64,000 nt of DNA from Serratia inhibens (GCF_003591175.1 NZ_QYYG01000004.1:124001-188000); one strand, 5' to 3'; positions 8,882 through 20,965 are shown, numbered from the stretch's first letter. Notes: generated by a model not told the origin, from the letters alone. Translations and numbers: made by a program.

Positions 8882-10453
8882 ATGGCGCAATCTTTCTCAT
8901 TAGGTATTCGGCAGATTTGGGAAGAACTGTCAGTGATGCAGTCCCCTGGGCTTTATTGGGTGAATGTCGACCGCCAAACTGATGCCACTCTGCTCTGCCA
9001 ACAAACTCTGGCTGCCCAGGCCGCAACCAGCCAGGTCGCGTTGATTTGCAGCGGGGAAAAACCCGACAAACTCTTGGCCGAGCTGGCTTCCCCCGCGCTG
9101 AAAAAAATTCCGCTGTACCAGTTACCGGAGAAAAAAGCGGCGTTGACGCATTTCTGCGATGACCTGATGCGCGCCTTAAAACCGCAAAACCGCTTATTGA
9201 TCCTGCTGGCCCACGCCAGCCTGTGGCAAACCTTCACCACCGAAGAGTTGCGCGACTGGGCCAGTACCACCGGCCACTGGCTGCATCGGCAAGGATGCAC
9301 CCTGTTGATCCTCAGCCATGGCAGTGGCGTGAACAAACTCAAAGGGCAGCTCAGCACCCAGCACCGCATTCTTAACGGCTTGTCCAGTCTGCAGTGGCAG
9401 CAAGACAGCGCACAGTATCTGGTGAATTGGTGGTGTACGAAAAACGGCATCAACGCCAACCAATTGCTGACGCTGTTCGCCGGCGAAAGCGGCTGGCAGG
9501 GGGACGATGACGGCAATCAACCTTCGCCAACTGCCATACGCAGCGACGAAGGCCTCTATCTGGCGCAGCAAAGCATTCTTGAAGGCGCGCCACCGCTGTC
9601 GGCCAACTGGCAACTGTTGGAAAGCAATGCGCAACTTGCTCAGCACGGCATGTTGACGCTCTCGGCAACGCTGATATTTGCGCTCTATCAGAGCGATGAA
9701 ATCGATGCGCTGGCACATCAAATTCACAGCCTGCGCCGCCAACGCGGCAACGGACTGAAAATTGTGGTGCGCGAGATGAGCGCCAGCCTGCGCTACAGCG
9801 ATGAACGCCTGCTGCTGGCCTGCGGCGCCAACCTGATTGTGCCGCACGTTGCGCCGCTATCACGCTTTCTGACCATGCTGGAGGGCATCCAGGGGCAACG
9901 CTTCTCGCGTCATGTTCCGGCGGATATCGACGCCCTGCTGCACGGCCTGCGGCCGCTGCAATTGAAAGGCTATATGCGTCCGGACGACTTCAGCCAGGCC
10001 GTCATTTCACTGATGAACAACACGCTGCTGCCGGAAGACGGCAAAGGCGTGATGGTCGCGCTGCGCCCTGCGCCTGGGCTGCGCGCCGAACAGGCGATGA
10101 CCCTGTGTCATCTGCGCCGCTTCGGCGACGTAATGACCGTGGTGCAAGGGCGGCTGGTGCTGTTCCTCTCCACTTGCCGGATTAACGATCTGGACACCGC
10201 GCTGAAATTCATCTTCCGCCTGCCGGTGAACGAGGCGTTCAGCAACCGGGTGGTATGGCACCAGGACGTGGATATTACTTCAGAAATCAAACGGCTGGCG
10301 CAAAACGCCAATATTCCGTTAGCGACGCAGGCCACCACGCCGTTCGCGCCGCGCCAGAGCGCCGCCGTGGCTGACAGCCCGCAGGAACGCCGTCAACCGG
10401 TAGCCTTCACGCTGGCCACCGGCGCACAGGAGAACAAGCATGTTGAACCTTAA
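8882..10453 (+). CDS. bcsE: c-di-GMP-binding cellulose regulator BcsE
   Basis: 523 residues from ATG 8882 (MAQSFSLGIRQIW), the same length as E. coli BcsE as I recall it. A TTG at 8840 would add 14 unlikely residues. The GIL-type C-terminal domain carries the c-di-GMP I-site as R413-F-G-D416, followed by a typical GRLVLFLSTCRINDLDTAL segment. In E. coli the protein binds c-di-GMP and, with BcsF, promotes maximal cellulose synthesis at the cytosolic face. The frame overlaps bcsF by 14 nt, a coupled bcsEFG unit. Confidence 0.93.
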   Translation: MAQSFSLGIRQIWEELSVMQSPGLYWVNVDRQTDATLLCQQTLAAQAATSQVALICSGEKPDKLLAELASPALKKIPLYQLPEKKAALTHFCDDLMRALKPQNRLLILLAHASLWQTFTTEELRDWASTTGHWLHRQGCTLLILSHGSGVNKLKGQLSTQHRILNGLSSLQWQQDSAQYLVNWWCTKNGINANQLLTLFAGESGWQGDDDGNQPSPTAIRSDEGLYLAQQSILEGAPPLSANWQLLESNAQLAQHGMLTLSATLIFALYQSDEIDALAHQIHSLRRQRGNGLKIVVREMSASLRYSDERLLLACGANLIVPHVAPLSRFLTMLEGIQGQRFSRHVPADIDALLHGLRPLQLKGYMRPDDFSQAVISLMNNTLLPEDGKGVMVALRPAPGLRAEQAMTLCHLRRFGDVMTVVQGRLVLFLSTCRINDLDTALKFIFRLPVNEAFSNRVVWHQDVDITSEIKRLAQNANIPLATQATTPFAPRQSAAVADSPQERRQPVAFTLATGAQENKHVEP

Positions 10454-10643
10454 CGATATCGTGCAGTTGATCCTGCTGTGCGCGATCATTTTTATTCCGC
10501 TGGGCTATTTCTTTCACCGCCGTTTCCCACGCTGGCGTCAATATTGGCAAAACCTGTTTTTATCACCGCGTTATTTAAAATCCTCTGGGTTATGGGTGCG
10601 CGAAGGTTCTTCATCTCAGATTAAGCATAAGAAACAGCCATGA
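10440..10643 (+). CDS. bcsF: cellulose biosynthesis membrane protein BcsF
   Basis: 67 residues. One N-terminal membrane helix (about residues 8-26, VQLILLCAIIFIPLGYFF) is followed by a basic cytosolic tail. It overlaps bcsE upstream by 14 nt and bcsG downstream by 4 nt. Size, topology and position fit BcsF, which recruits BcsE to the membrane near BcsG. Confidence 0.92.
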   Translation: MLNLNDIVQLILLCAIIFIPLGYFFHRRFPRWRQYWQNLFLSPRYLKSSGLWVREGSSSQIKHKKQP

Positions 10644-12292
10644 AGCCAAAAAACAACATCCAACCCGATAACTCTCTGTGGCGCTACTGGCGCGGGCTCG
10701 GCGGCTGGAACTACTACTTCCTGGCCAAATTCGGCCTGCTGTGGTTCGGCTACCTGAATTTCCACCCGCTGCCGAACCTGGTGTTCATGGCGTTCCTGCT
10801 GATGCCGATACCGGCGCTGCGTCTGCACCGCTGGCGGCACTATGTCGCCATTCCTGTCGGCATCGCCCTGTTCTATTACGATACCTGGCTGCCGGGCATT
10901 AACAGCATTCTCAGCCAGGGCTCGCAGTTGACCGGCTTCAGCGCCCAATACCTGCTGGAACTGGTGAACCGCTTTATCAACTGGCAGATGATCGGCGCCG
11001 CCTTCGTGATGCTGATTGCCTATCTGTTCCTGTCCCAGTGGGTGCGCGTCACGGTCTTCACCGTGGGGGCGCTGGTGTGGCTGAACGTCCTGACCATCGC
11101 CGGCCCGGCCGTGTCGCTGCTGCCCGCCACCACCACCGCAGCCACCACCACGCCGGCTGCGACGGCCCCGGCCGCAACTGGCGGTGACAACGCCCCGACC
11201 GACAGTGCGCCGCCGACCAGCGCCAACCTGACGGCCTACCTGAATCAGTTTTACGATCGGGAAAAATCCCGCGCCACCGCCTTCCCGGCCGCCCTGCCGG
11301 CCGACGCCCAGCCCTTTGACCTGCTGGTGATCAATATCTGTTCGCTGGCCTGGGCCGATATGGAGTCGATCAACCTGCAGAACCACCCGTTGTGGTCGAA
11401 AATGGACATCATGTTCGACAACTTCAACTCGGCGACTGCCTACAGTGGCCCGGCAGCTATCCGCCTGCTGCGCGCCAGTTGCGGCCAACCTTCGCATCAC
11501 GATTTGTATCAACCGGTGAATCAGCAGTGCTATCTGTTTGATAATTTGGCCAAACTTGGCTTTAAAGAACAGTTGATGCTGGACCATTCGGGCGTGTTCG
11601 GCAATTTCCTCAAAGAGCTGCGCGAACAGGGCGATCTACAAGCACCGCTGATGTCGCAAGCCGGTATCGGCAATGAACTGGCCTCTTTCGACGGCGAGCC
11701 GATTTACAACGATCTGGAGCTGCTCACCCGCTGGCTGGATCAACAACAAAAAGCCGGGGATACCCGCAGTGCTACCTTCTTCAACATCATTCCGCTGCAT
11801 GACGGCAACCGCTTCGTCGGCTCGAACAAGAGCGCGGATTATCAGCCGCGGGCGCAAAAGCTGTTTGACCAGTTGAATACCTTCCTGGAACAGCTGGAGA
11901 AGTCCGGACGCAAAGTGATGGTGGTGATTGTGCCGGAACATGGCGCGGCGCTGGTGGGCGACAAAATGCAGATGTCCGGCCTGCGTGATATCCCAAGCCC
12001 GAACATTACCCATACGCCGGTCGGCATCAAACTGGTGGGCATGACAGCGCCGCATCAGGGCAGCCCGTTGCAGATTAAAACGCCAAGCAGCTATCTGGCG
12101 CTCTCTGAGCTGGTATCCCGCCTGGTAGACGGTAAAGCCTTCACCGCGCCAAGCGTAGACTGGCAGGCGCTGACTCAGAATCTGCCGCAAACGCCGGTAA
12201 TCTCGGAGAATGACAACGCCATTGTGATGCAATACCAGGGTAAGTCGTACATTCGCCTTAACGGCGGTGATTGGGTGCCTTATCCGCAGTAA
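10640..12292 (+). CDS. bcsG: cellulose phosphoethanolamine transferase BcsG
   Basis: 550 residues: an N-terminal membrane domain (about 25-160), then a proline/threonine/alanine-rich linker (160-195) and a periplasmic alkaline-phosphatase-fold domain. The catalytic set seen in E. coli BcsG is conserved at a constant offset of nine: C234, nucleophile S269 in TAYSG, H387, E433 and H434. It transfers phosphoethanolamine from phosphatidylethanolamine to cellulose. With bcsEF present, the strain should make modified (type II) cellulose. Last gene of bcsEFG, closely followed by a strong terminator. Confidence 0.96.
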   Translation: MKPKNNIQPDNSLWRYWRGLGGWNYYFLAKFGLLWFGYLNFHPLPNLVFMAFLLMPIPALRLHRWRHYVAIPVGIALFYYDTWLPGINSILSQGSQLTGFSAQYLLELVNRFINWQMIGAAFVMLIAYLFLSQWVRVTVFTVGALVWLNVLTIAGPAVSLLPATTTAATTTPAATAPAATGGDNAPTDSAPPTSANLTAYLNQFYDREKSRATAFPAALPADAQPFDLLVINICSLAWADMESINLQNHPLWSKMDIMFDNFNSATAYSGPAAIRLLRASCGQPSHHDLYQPVNQQCYLFDNLAKLGFKEQLMLDHSGVFGNFLKELREQGDLQAPLMSQAGIGNELASFDGEPIYNDLELLTRWLDQQQKAGDTRSATFFNIIPLHDGNRFVGSNKSADYQPRAQKLFDQLNTFLEQLEKSGRKVMVVIVPEHGAALVGDKMQMSGLRDIPSPNITHTPVGIKLVGMTAPHQGSPLQIKTPSSYLALSELVSRLVDGKAFTAPSVDWQALTQNLPQTPVISENDNAIVMQYQGKSYIRLNGGDWVPYPQ

Positions 12293-12324
12293 ACGCCACG
12301 GCCAATCCCGCAGTTAATTCTCAG

Positions 12325-12348
12325 GCACGCCTTCGGGCGTGCTTTTTT
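12325..12348 (+). terminator. terminator of bcsEFG
   Basis: GCACGCC-TTCG-GGCGTGC hairpin followed by six T, 32 nt after the bcsG stop. A classic rho-independent terminator with a UUCG tetraloop. Confidence 0.9.
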
Positions 12349-12561
12349 ATGGCTGGTAGAATAAGGGTTAACTACAGCGCTGAACCGCCAGTCATTAAGT
12401 CATCGGGCTAATTAATAGAAAGATGGCGGGTATCATGTCACTAAGGAAATTCCTAATATAAATAATATTTTTTTCAGAATTACGATAATAAAATAAATAT
12501 TTATGAATATATCCGAAATAATTATTCAATAAATAAAATTAATAACTCCGGGAAGCAGCCC
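12349..12561. other. AT-rich intergenic spacer, no gene seen
   Basis: Between the convergent bcsG and dppF terminators. Very AT-rich from about 12450, with no supportable coding frame, promoter-gene pair or recognised repeat. Confidence 0.5.
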
Positions 12562-12592
12562 AAAAAAAAACGCCGGCGCAAATGCCGGCGTT
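12562..12592 (-). terminator. terminator of the dpp operon
   Basis: Leftward-strand GCCGGC-ATTTGC-GCCGGC stem followed by a run of T, just downstream of the dppF stop. Confidence 0.88.
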
Positions 12593-12618
12593 AACATTAA
12601 TTATCAACAATAACAGAC

Positions 12619-13608
12619 TTATACGCCGGGATTTTCATCCTGATCGACCGCAAAGCAGGCCACCATCTGTTCGCCGTATTGCTTAAGCTGCGGTTGCAGC
12701 TGGGTGCATGGCCCGAAAGCGCGACGGCAACGGGCGTTGAATGCACAGCCCGGCGGCGGGTTCATCGGGCTGGGCAACTCACCGGTCAGCTTGATGCGCT
12801 CGCGGCGCATATCCGGATTCAGGCGCGGCGTGGCAGACAGCAGCGCCTGGGTATACGGATGGCGTGGGTTATTGAAAATGGCGTCTTTACTGCCCTTCTC
12901 TACGCAACGGCCGAGATACATCACCATCACCTCGTCGGCAATGTGCTCCACCACCGACAAATCATGTGAAATGAACACATAGGACAGCCCCAAATCCTGC
13001 TGCAGGTCCATCATCAGGTTCAGCACCTGCGCACGTACCGACACATCGAGTGCAGACACGGGCTCATCGGCAATCACCACGTCCGGGTTTAGCATCAACC
13101 CACGCGCGATGGCGATACGCTGGCGCTGGCCGCCGGAAAACATGTGCGGGTAGCGATCGTAATGTTCGGTTTTCAGCCCGACCTTCGCCATCATCGCCAG
13201 CGCCTTTTCACGACGTTCCGCGCTGTTCAGCGATGTGTTGATCTGCAACGGCTCCTCGAGGATCTGCCCAACCTTTTTGCGCGGGTTGAGCGATCCGTAA
13301 GGATTCTGGAACACAATCTGGATCTTCTGGCGCCGCAGCTTCTCGGCGGTGACGTCCGGCTTCAGCAGATCCTGCCCCTGATAGTACAGTTCGCCGGCAG
13401 TCGGCACTTCGATCATCGTCAGCAGGCGGCCCAGGGTCGATTTGCCACAGCCTGATTCGCCCACCACCGCCAGCGTTTTACCGCGCTCCAGCGTGAAGGA
13501 AACGCCATCCAGCGCTTTGACCAGCCGTTCCGGGGCAAACATCCCCTTCTTGACCGCGTAGTGTTTCTTCAGGTCAATCGCCTGCAATAAGGGTTGATTC
13601 TGGCTCAT
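12619..13608 (-). CDS. dppF: dipeptide ABC transporter ATP-binding protein DppF
   Basis: 329 residues. Walker [10 protein letters not shown], signature SGGQRQR, Walker B VVIADEP and the H-loop ISHDLS are present. A C-terminal oligopeptide-transporter extension has a cysteine-containing segment ([15 protein letters not shown]) that in this family can hold an iron-sulfur cluster. It forms the heterodimeric ATPase with DppD. The start overlaps dppD by 4 nt. Last gene of dppABCDF. Confidence 0.97.
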   Translation of the reverse strand: MSQNQPLLQAIDLKKHYAVKKGMFAPERLVKALDGVSFTLERGKTLAVVGESGCGKSTLGRLLTMIEVPTAGELYYQGQDLLKPDVTAEKLRRQKIQIVFQNPYGSLNPRKKVGQILEEPLQINTSLNSAERREKALAMMAKVGLKTEHYDRYPHMFSGGQRQRIAIARGLMLNPDVVIADEPVSALDVSVRAQVLNLMMDLQQDLGLSYVFISHDLSVVEHIADEVMVMYLGRCVEKGSKDAIFNNPRHPYTQALLSATPRLNPDMRRERIKLTGELPSPMNPPPGCAFNARCRRAFGPCTQLQPQLKQYGEQMVACFAVDQDENPGV

Positions 13609-14585
13609 GCGGTCGGCCTCCCCGCATCATCCAGCGGTGTGTGACATTTAACCTGACGGCCGGGAATGCTGCGCAGTTCCGGCTCCTCTTTGCTGCAACG
13701 CTCATTGGCGTACGGGCAGCGCGGGTTGAGCAAACACCCGTTCGGGCGGTCATATTTGCCCGGTACCACACCCGGCAGCGAAGCCAGGCGCGCCTTGTCG
13801 GCAGCGAATTCCGGCAGCGCACGCAGTAGCGCCTGAGTGTATGGGTGGCGCGGCGCACGGAAGATCTCTGCGGCCTTGCCGGACTCCACCACCTGGCCGG
13901 CGTACATCACGATGATGTGGTGCGCCGCTTCGGCTACCAGCGCCAGATCGTGGGTGATCAGCAATAGCGCCATATTCTCGCGCTGCTGCAACTCCAGCAG
14001 CAGTTCGATAATTTGCGCCTGGATGGTCACGTCGAGCGCCGTGGTCGGTTCATCGGCAATCAGCAACTTCGGCCGACAGGCGATTGCCATGGCGATCATT
14101 ACGCGCTGGCTCATCCCGCCGGAAAGCTGATGCGGGTACACGTCCAGCCGCGAGGCCGGATCGGGGATACCCACCTGGGTCAGCAGATCGATAGCCCGCT
14201 GGCGGCGGGTACTGCGATTACCGCCCTGATGCACCTTCAACGCTTCCATGATCTGGAAACCGACGGTGTAGCATGGATTAAGGCTGGTCATCGGATCCTG
14301 GAAGATCATCGCCACTTCCGAGCCCACCAGTTGGCGGCGCTCTTTTTCGGAAATCTTGCGCAGATCCTGGCCATTAAACTCCAGTTTTTCGGCCATCACC
14401 TTACCGGGGAAATCGATCAATCCCATGATCGCCAGCGAACTGACGGACTTCCCGGAGCCGGATTCGCCGACGATGCCGACCACCTGGCCCTGCTCGATGC
14501 TGTAACTGATACGGTCTACCGCCCGGAAGGGGGTGCCTTCGTCACCGAAGTGCACCGAAAGCTTGTCTACATTTAATAACGCCAT
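13605..14585 (-). CDS. dppD: dipeptide ABC transporter ATP-binding protein DppD
   Basis: 326 residues. Walker A GESGSGKS, signature LSGGMSQR, Walker [13 protein letters not shown], and the cysteine-containing C-terminal motif [16 protein letters not shown]. Partner of DppF. It lies 15 nt after dppC and overlaps dppF by 4 nt. Confidence 0.97.
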   Translation of the reverse strand: MALLNVDKLSVHFGDEGTPFRAVDRISYSIEQGQVVGIVGESGSGKSVSSLAIMGLIDFPGKVMAEKLEFNGQDLRKISEKERRQLVGSEVAMIFQDPMTSLNPCYTVGFQIMEALKVHQGGNRSTRRQRAIDLLTQVGIPDPASRLDVYPHQLSGGMSQRVMIAMAIACRPKLLIADEPTTALDVTIQAQIIELLLELQQRENMALLLITHDLALVAEAAHHIIVMYAGQVVESGKAAEIFRAPRHPYTQALLRALPEFAADKARLASLPGVVPGKYDRPNGCLLNPRCPYANERCSKEEPELRSIPGRQVKCHTPLDDAGRPTA

Positions 14586-14600
14586 CTCTCTCGTCCTCTG

Positions 14601-15503
14601 TTACTGCTTGAGTTTGGGGTCGAGAGCGTCACGCAAGCCGTCCCCCATCAGGTTGAATGCAAGCACCGTCAGCAGAATCGCCACACCGGGGAAGGTCACG
14701 ACCCACCAGGCGCTTTGGGCGAATTGCAGTACGTCGGAGAGCATGGTGCCCCACTCCGGCGTTGGCGGTTGCGCCCCCATGCCCAGAAAGCCGAGAGCGG
14801 CCATATCCAGAATCGCGTTCGAGAAGCCAAGAGAAGCCTGGACGATCAAGGGTGCCAGGCAGTTTGGCAGGATGTTGATAAACATTTGGCGCATCGCGCC
14901 GGCGCCCGCCACGCGTGAGGCAGTGACGTAGTCGCGGTTCACTTCCACCAGCACCGCCGCGCGGGTCAGACGCACATAGTGCGGCAGGGCGACGAAGGTC
15001 AGCGCCAGCGAGGCGTTAACGATGGAGGGGCCGAAGATCGCCACCAGCACCAGCGCCAGCAGCAGGCTTGGCAGCGCCAGCATGATGTCGACGATGCGCA
15101 TGATGACCGCATCCACCACGCCGCCGAAGTAACCGGCCAACAGACCCAGCACCACGCCCATGATCAGCGACAGCACCACCACCAGACAACCGACCAGCAG
15201 CGACAATCGCGCGCCGTACATCAGGCGCGACAGCACATCGCGACCCACATCGTCGGTACCGAGGAAATACTGCCAACTGCCCCCTTCCTGCCAGGCCGGT
15301 GGCCTGAGCAGTGCGTCGCGGAACTGATCCGCCGGGGCATGCGGTGCCAGTACGCCGGCGCCAATAGCAATCACAAACATCAAAACGATATAAACCAGGC
15401 CGACAACGGCCCCTTTGTTGCGCTTGAAATAGTGCCAGAACTCCTGGAACGGGCTCATGGGCTTCGGCGCACCTTTAACTACAGACTCAGTGACTTGAGA
15501 CAT
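14601..15503 (-). CDS. dppC: dipeptide ABC transporter permease DppC
   Basis: 300 residues. A cytosolic N-terminal extension (FQEFWHYFKRNKGAVVG) precedes six predicted helices. The permease EAA loop appears as DYVTASRVAGAGAMRQMFINILPN. It pairs with DppB in the inner membrane. The gene lies 11 nt after dppB. Confidence 0.97.
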   Translation of the reverse strand: MSQVTESVVKGAPKPMSPFQEFWHYFKRNKGAVVGLVYIVLMFVIAIGAGVLAPHAPADQFRDALLRPPAWQEGGSWQYFLGTDDVGRDVLSRLMYGARLSLLVGCLVVVLSLIMGVVLGLLAGYFGGVVDAVIMRIVDIMLALPSLLLALVLVAIFGPSIVNASLALTFVALPHYVRLTRAAVLVEVNRDYVTASRVAGAGAMRQMFINILPNCLAPLIVQASLGFSNAILDMAALGFLGMGAQPPTPEWGTMLSDVLQFAQSAWWVVTFPGVAILLTVLAFNLMGDGLRDALDPKLKQ

Positions 15504-15514
15504 CAGAGCGCCCC

Positions 15515-16534
15515 TTATTTCTTGTGGCGAATACGCGGGTTGACCACGCCGTAGAGCACGTCTACCAGCAGGTTAACCAGAATGATCATACAGGCGACCA
15601 GCAACACGCCGCCCTGAACGACCGGGTAGTCGCGACGTTGCAGCGCGTCCATCAACCAACGCCCCAGGCCCGGCCAGGAGAAGATGGTTTCGGTCAGAAT
15701 GGCACCGGCCAGCATGGTGCCGACCTGCAGGCCGATGACCGTCACCACCGGCAACAGCGCGTTGCGCAGCGCATGCACCACGATCACCCTCATACGGCTC
15801 ACGCCCTTGGCGCGTGCGGTGCGGATGTAATCTTCGCCGAGCACTTCCAGCATCGAGGAGCGCGTCATGCGCACGATAACCGCCAGTGGGATGGTGCCAA
15901 GCACGATGGCCGGCAGGATCATGTGCATGACCGCATCCTTGAAGTCGCCCGGTTCGCCCCAGATCAGGGTGTCGATCAGCATAAAGCCGGTCAGAGGCAG
16001 GCTATCGTCGAGGAATACCGTATCGCTGACGCGTCCCGATACCGGCGTCAGGTTTAGCTGCACCGATACCAGCATGATCAGCATCATGCCCCACCAGAAA
16101 ATCGGCATCGAATAGCCGGTCAACGAAATGCCCACCGCGGTGTGATCGAATATCGATCCCCGCCGGACCGCCGCCAGCACGCCAACCGGAATGCCCACCA
16201 GCACGGCGAAGATCATCGCGCAGAAACCGAGCTCCAGCGTGGCTTTAAAGCGTGGAACAAACTCTTCCCACACCGAGATGCGGCTTTTGAGGGAAGTACC
16301 CAAATCGCCATGCAGCACGTTGGATACGTAAGTGAAGTATTGTTGATAGAGCGGCTTGTCCAGCCCCATTTCCGCCATCAACTGCGCATGGCGTTCTGCG
16401 GAGATCCCGCGTTCCCCGGCCATGATGGTCACCGGGTCACCCGGGATCATATGGACGAATGCAAAAGTCAGCAACGTTATGCCGATAAACGTTGGGATAA
16501 CTAACCCCAAACGTCGGAGTATGAACTGCAACAT
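15515..16534 (-). CDS. dppB: dipeptide ABC transporter permease DppB
   Basis: 339 residues from ATG 16534 (MLQFILRRLGLVIPTFIG), identical in start and length to the E. coli protein as I know it. An in-frame upstream start at 16570 would add 12 residues with no family support. It is a hydrophobic multi-helix permease with the EAA loop DYIRTARAKGVSRMRV and the conserved C-terminus NPRIRHKK. Confidence 0.97.
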   Translation of the reverse strand: MLQFILRRLGLVIPTFIGITLLTFAFVHMIPGDPVTIMAGERGISAERHAQLMAEMGLDKPLYQQYFTYVSNVLHGDLGTSLKSRISVWEEFVPRFKATLELGFCAMIFAVLVGIPVGVLAAVRRGSIFDHTAVGISLTGYSMPIFWWGMMLIMLVSVQLNLTPVSGRVSDTVFLDDSLPLTGFMLIDTLIWGEPGDFKDAVMHMILPAIVLGTIPLAVIVRMTRSSMLEVLGEDYIRTARAKGVSRMRVIVVHALRNALLPVVTVIGLQVGTMLAGAILTETIFSWPGLGRWLMDALQRRDYPVVQGGVLLVACMIILVNLLVDVLYGVVNPRIRHKK

Positions 16535-16644
16535 ATCCCGAACTCTCTGTATCAATGCCCGGCAGCTCATCGTCCGCCAGGCTTATTAAAGCTCACACAC
16601 TTTGAACAACCCTGATGCCATACGCCGGGGACGACTCAGCAGAA

Positions 16645-16660
16645 GCGCAACCTGTTGCGC
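16645..16660 (-). other. hairpin in the dppA-dppB spacer
   Basis: Near-perfect inverted repeat GCGCAAC-CT-GTTGCGC in the 168-nt spacer after dppA. A second small stem (GGCC-CTTC-GGCC) lies near 16684-16699. Such spacer structures often leave the binding-protein mRNA more abundant than the permease mRNA; that role is inferred here. There is no T-run, so it is not a clean terminator. Confidence 0.5.
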
Positions 16661-16702
16661 CCCTGCCAAGTCCTTTTGTGCACCCCGGCCGAAGGGCCAG
16701 AA

Positions 16703-18310
16703 TCAATCTAGAGAGACGTTCTCAAAGTGATGCTTACCAAGCGGATCCACGACGTAACCTTTCACTTCTTTACGCACGGGCTCATATACGGTGGAGTGCG
16801 CGACAATCAGCGCCGGAGCCTGATCGTGCATCACTACCTGGGCCTGTTTGTACAGCTCTACGCGTTTGTCGTGGTTCGGTTCGGCGCGCGCCGGTTGAAT
16901 CAGATCTTCAAACGGCTTGTAGCACCAGCGGGAGTAGTTGGAGCCGTCTTTCGCTGCGGCGCAGCTGTACAGCGTGGCGAAGAAGTTATCCGGATCCCCG
17001 TTGTCGCCGGTCCAGCCCATCATCACCGTCTGATGTTCGCCCGCCTTGGCGCGCTTGAGGTATTCACCCCACTCATAGGTCACGATTTTGGCTTTCACGC
17101 CGATTTTCGCCCAGTCGTTCTGGATCATTTCCGCCATGCGACGCGCGTTCGGGTTATACGGACGCTGTACCGGCATCGCCCACAGATCGATGGCGAAACC
17201 GTCAGCCATACCGGCTTCTTTCAGCAGTTCTTTGGCCTTGACCGGATCGTAAGTGTAATCCTTCACCGCGTCGTTATAGCCCCACATGGTCGGCGGGATC
17301 AGGTTCTTGGCCGCCTGGCCTGCACCCTGATACACCGCGTCGATGATCGCCTGCTTGTTGACCGCCAGGGTCAGCGCCTGACGCACCTTCAGATTATCCA
17401 GCGGCTTTTTCTCGACGTTGAACGCCAGATAGCCGACGTTCAGCCCCGGTTTTTCCATCAGGTTGATGGTTTTGTCCTGCTTCATGCGAGCGATGTCGGC
17501 CGGATTCGGGTACGGCATCACCTGGCACTCGTTTTTCTGCAGCTTGGCGTAACGCACGGAAGCGTCAGGCGTGATGGAGAAGACTAAACGATCGATCTTC
17601 GGCTTGGTGCCCCAGTAGCCTTCGAACGCCTTGTACAGGATTTTGGAATCTTTCTGGTATTGCAGCAGTTGGAACGGGCCGGTACCGACCGGGTTCAGGT
17701 CCACTTTTTCCGGCGTGCCGGCTTTCATCATGTTATCGGCGTATTCGGCTGACAGGATGGACGCGAAGTCCATGCCCAGATCGGCCAGGAACGGCGCTTC
17801 CGGACGGTTCAACACGAAGCGCACGGTGTTATCGTCCACTTTCTCGATTTTGGCGATCAGCTTCGGCATGTCCATGCCTTCAAAGTACTCATAGCTGCCG
17901 CCGGAGACTTTGTGATAGGCGTTATTCGCGTCCAGCTGGCGTTCGAACGAGAACACCACGTCGTCGGCGTTAAAATCGCGGGTCGGTTTGAAGTCTTTGC
18001 TGCTCTGCCACTTCACGCCTTTACGCAGGTGGAAAGTGTAGGTTTTGCCGTCTTCGCTGACGTCCCATTTTTCGGCCAGGCCCGGCTCCAGCTCGGTGGT
18101 GCCGATTTTGAATTCGACCAAACGGTTATAGATGGGCACCGAGCTGGCATCATAGGTGGTACCCGAGGTGAACAGCTGTGGGTTGAACCCTTCCGGGGAC
18201 CCTTCAGAACAGTAAACCAACGTTTTTGCCTGCACGCTGGCCGCTACGGTCAACGCAATCAGCCCAATCCCGAATTTCAGAATCCCTGTTTTTCCCAAGG
18301 AACTTGTCAT
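16703..18310 (-). CDS. dppA: periplasmic dipeptide-binding protein DppA
   Basis: 535 residues, the same length as E. coli DppA. The signal peptide ends VAASVQA-KTLVYCSEGSPEG. The SBP family 5 body includes ASVRYAKLQKNECQVMPYP and the C-terminus GKHHFENVSLD. It captures dipeptides (and, in E. coli, haem and 5-aminolevulinate) for DppBCDF. First gene of the operon. The start at 18310 has a GGAG ribosome site about 9 nt upstream. Confidence 0.97.
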   Translation of the reverse strand: MTSSLGKTGILKFGIGLIALTVAASVQAKTLVYCSEGSPEGFNPQLFTSGTTYDASSVPIYNRLVEFKIGTTELEPGLAEKWDVSEDGKTYTFHLRKGVKWQSSKDFKPTRDFNADDVVFSFERQLDANNAYHKVSGGSYEYFEGMDMPKLIAKIEKVDDNTVRFVLNRPEAPFLADLGMDFASILSAEYADNMMKAGTPEKVDLNPVGTGPFQLLQYQKDSKILYKAFEGYWGTKPKIDRLVFSITPDASVRYAKLQKNECQVMPYPNPADIARMKQDKTINLMEKPGLNVGYLAFNVEKKPLDNLKVRQALTLAVNKQAIIDAVYQGAGQAAKNLIPPTMWGYNDAVKDYTYDPVKAKELLKEAGMADGFAIDLWAMPVQRPYNPNARRMAEMIQNDWAKIGVKAKIVTYEWGEYLKRAKAGEHQTVMMGWTGDNGDPDNFFATLYSCAAAKDGSNYSRWCYKPFEDLIQPARAEPNHDKRVELYKQAQVVMHDQAPALIVAHSTVYEPVRKEVKGYVVDPLGKHHFENVSLD

Positions 18311-18320
18311 CGCTGTGCTC

Positions 18321-18345
18321 CGTTATGTGATGTGATGTGTGTATT
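18321..18345 (-). promoter_or_regulatory. ACA-rich dppA leader, probable GcvB sRNA target
   Basis: Just upstream of the dppA ribosome site the leftward mRNA reads ACACACATCACATCACATAA. GcvB represses dppA in enterobacteria by pairing its G/U-rich R1 region to CA-rich sequence near the start codon. This stretch has the right composition and place. gcvB itself is not in the window. Confidence 0.5.
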
Positions 18346-18862
18346 ACTGCCAGACCCTATATTTTTTTTTGCGCGGCCTGTGCAGTCGATGCCCGAAGGC
18401 AGAAGGGATAAACGCGCGAGAGAGCCGGGTAGAACGCATCCCGACGGGGCGTCTGAGCGCGTGGAATTCACTCAAACAACTCTCGCTCTTACCCCTGAGG
18501 CTACCAAATTGCCAACTGTTTGGGGTGTCGTCAATATAACCAGTAGGGATTTACACAGACTGTGAGAAACAGCAAACAAACATAAAAAAAACCTTTTTTT
18601 AACAATTACAGCATTAAAAATTATGCTATACGGTCATTTTTAGCTCGATAGACTGCCTTGCGGAAAGTTATTGGTATTTAACTCCGAGAAAAAACTAAAA
18701 AAGTTTGTTGCTGAATGATGAATATCTGAACGGTTATTTTCGTTATCTGGGTTAAAAACAGGATGAAATGCTGATTCCTCACTCGAAAGGGTGAGGCGGA
18801 GTTGTCTTTTTTGCGCCCTGTGACATCACAATCTGTGCGGCGTGAAAAAACTTTCGTCTGTC
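18346..18862. other. dppA-chiA spacer with an isolated hairpin
   Basis: About 500 nt without a gene. It contains the presumed dppA promoter and AT-rich sequence. At 18777-18796 there is a CCTCAC...GTGAGG hairpin, with a T-run (18807-18812) 10 nt further on the + strand. No open frame of convincing composition was seen. Confidence 0.45.
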
Positions 18863-18894
18863 AAAAAGCCGGGGGCGAAAGGATATCCCCCGGC
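18863..18894 (-). terminator. terminator of chiA
   Basis: Leftward GCCGGGGG/CCCCCGGC 8-bp stem with an 11-nt loop, followed by five T, 17 nt beyond the chiA stop. Confidence 0.9.
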
Positions 18895-18911
18895 AACGTG
18901 CTACAACCGAA

Positions 18912-20965
<2,054 letters not shown>

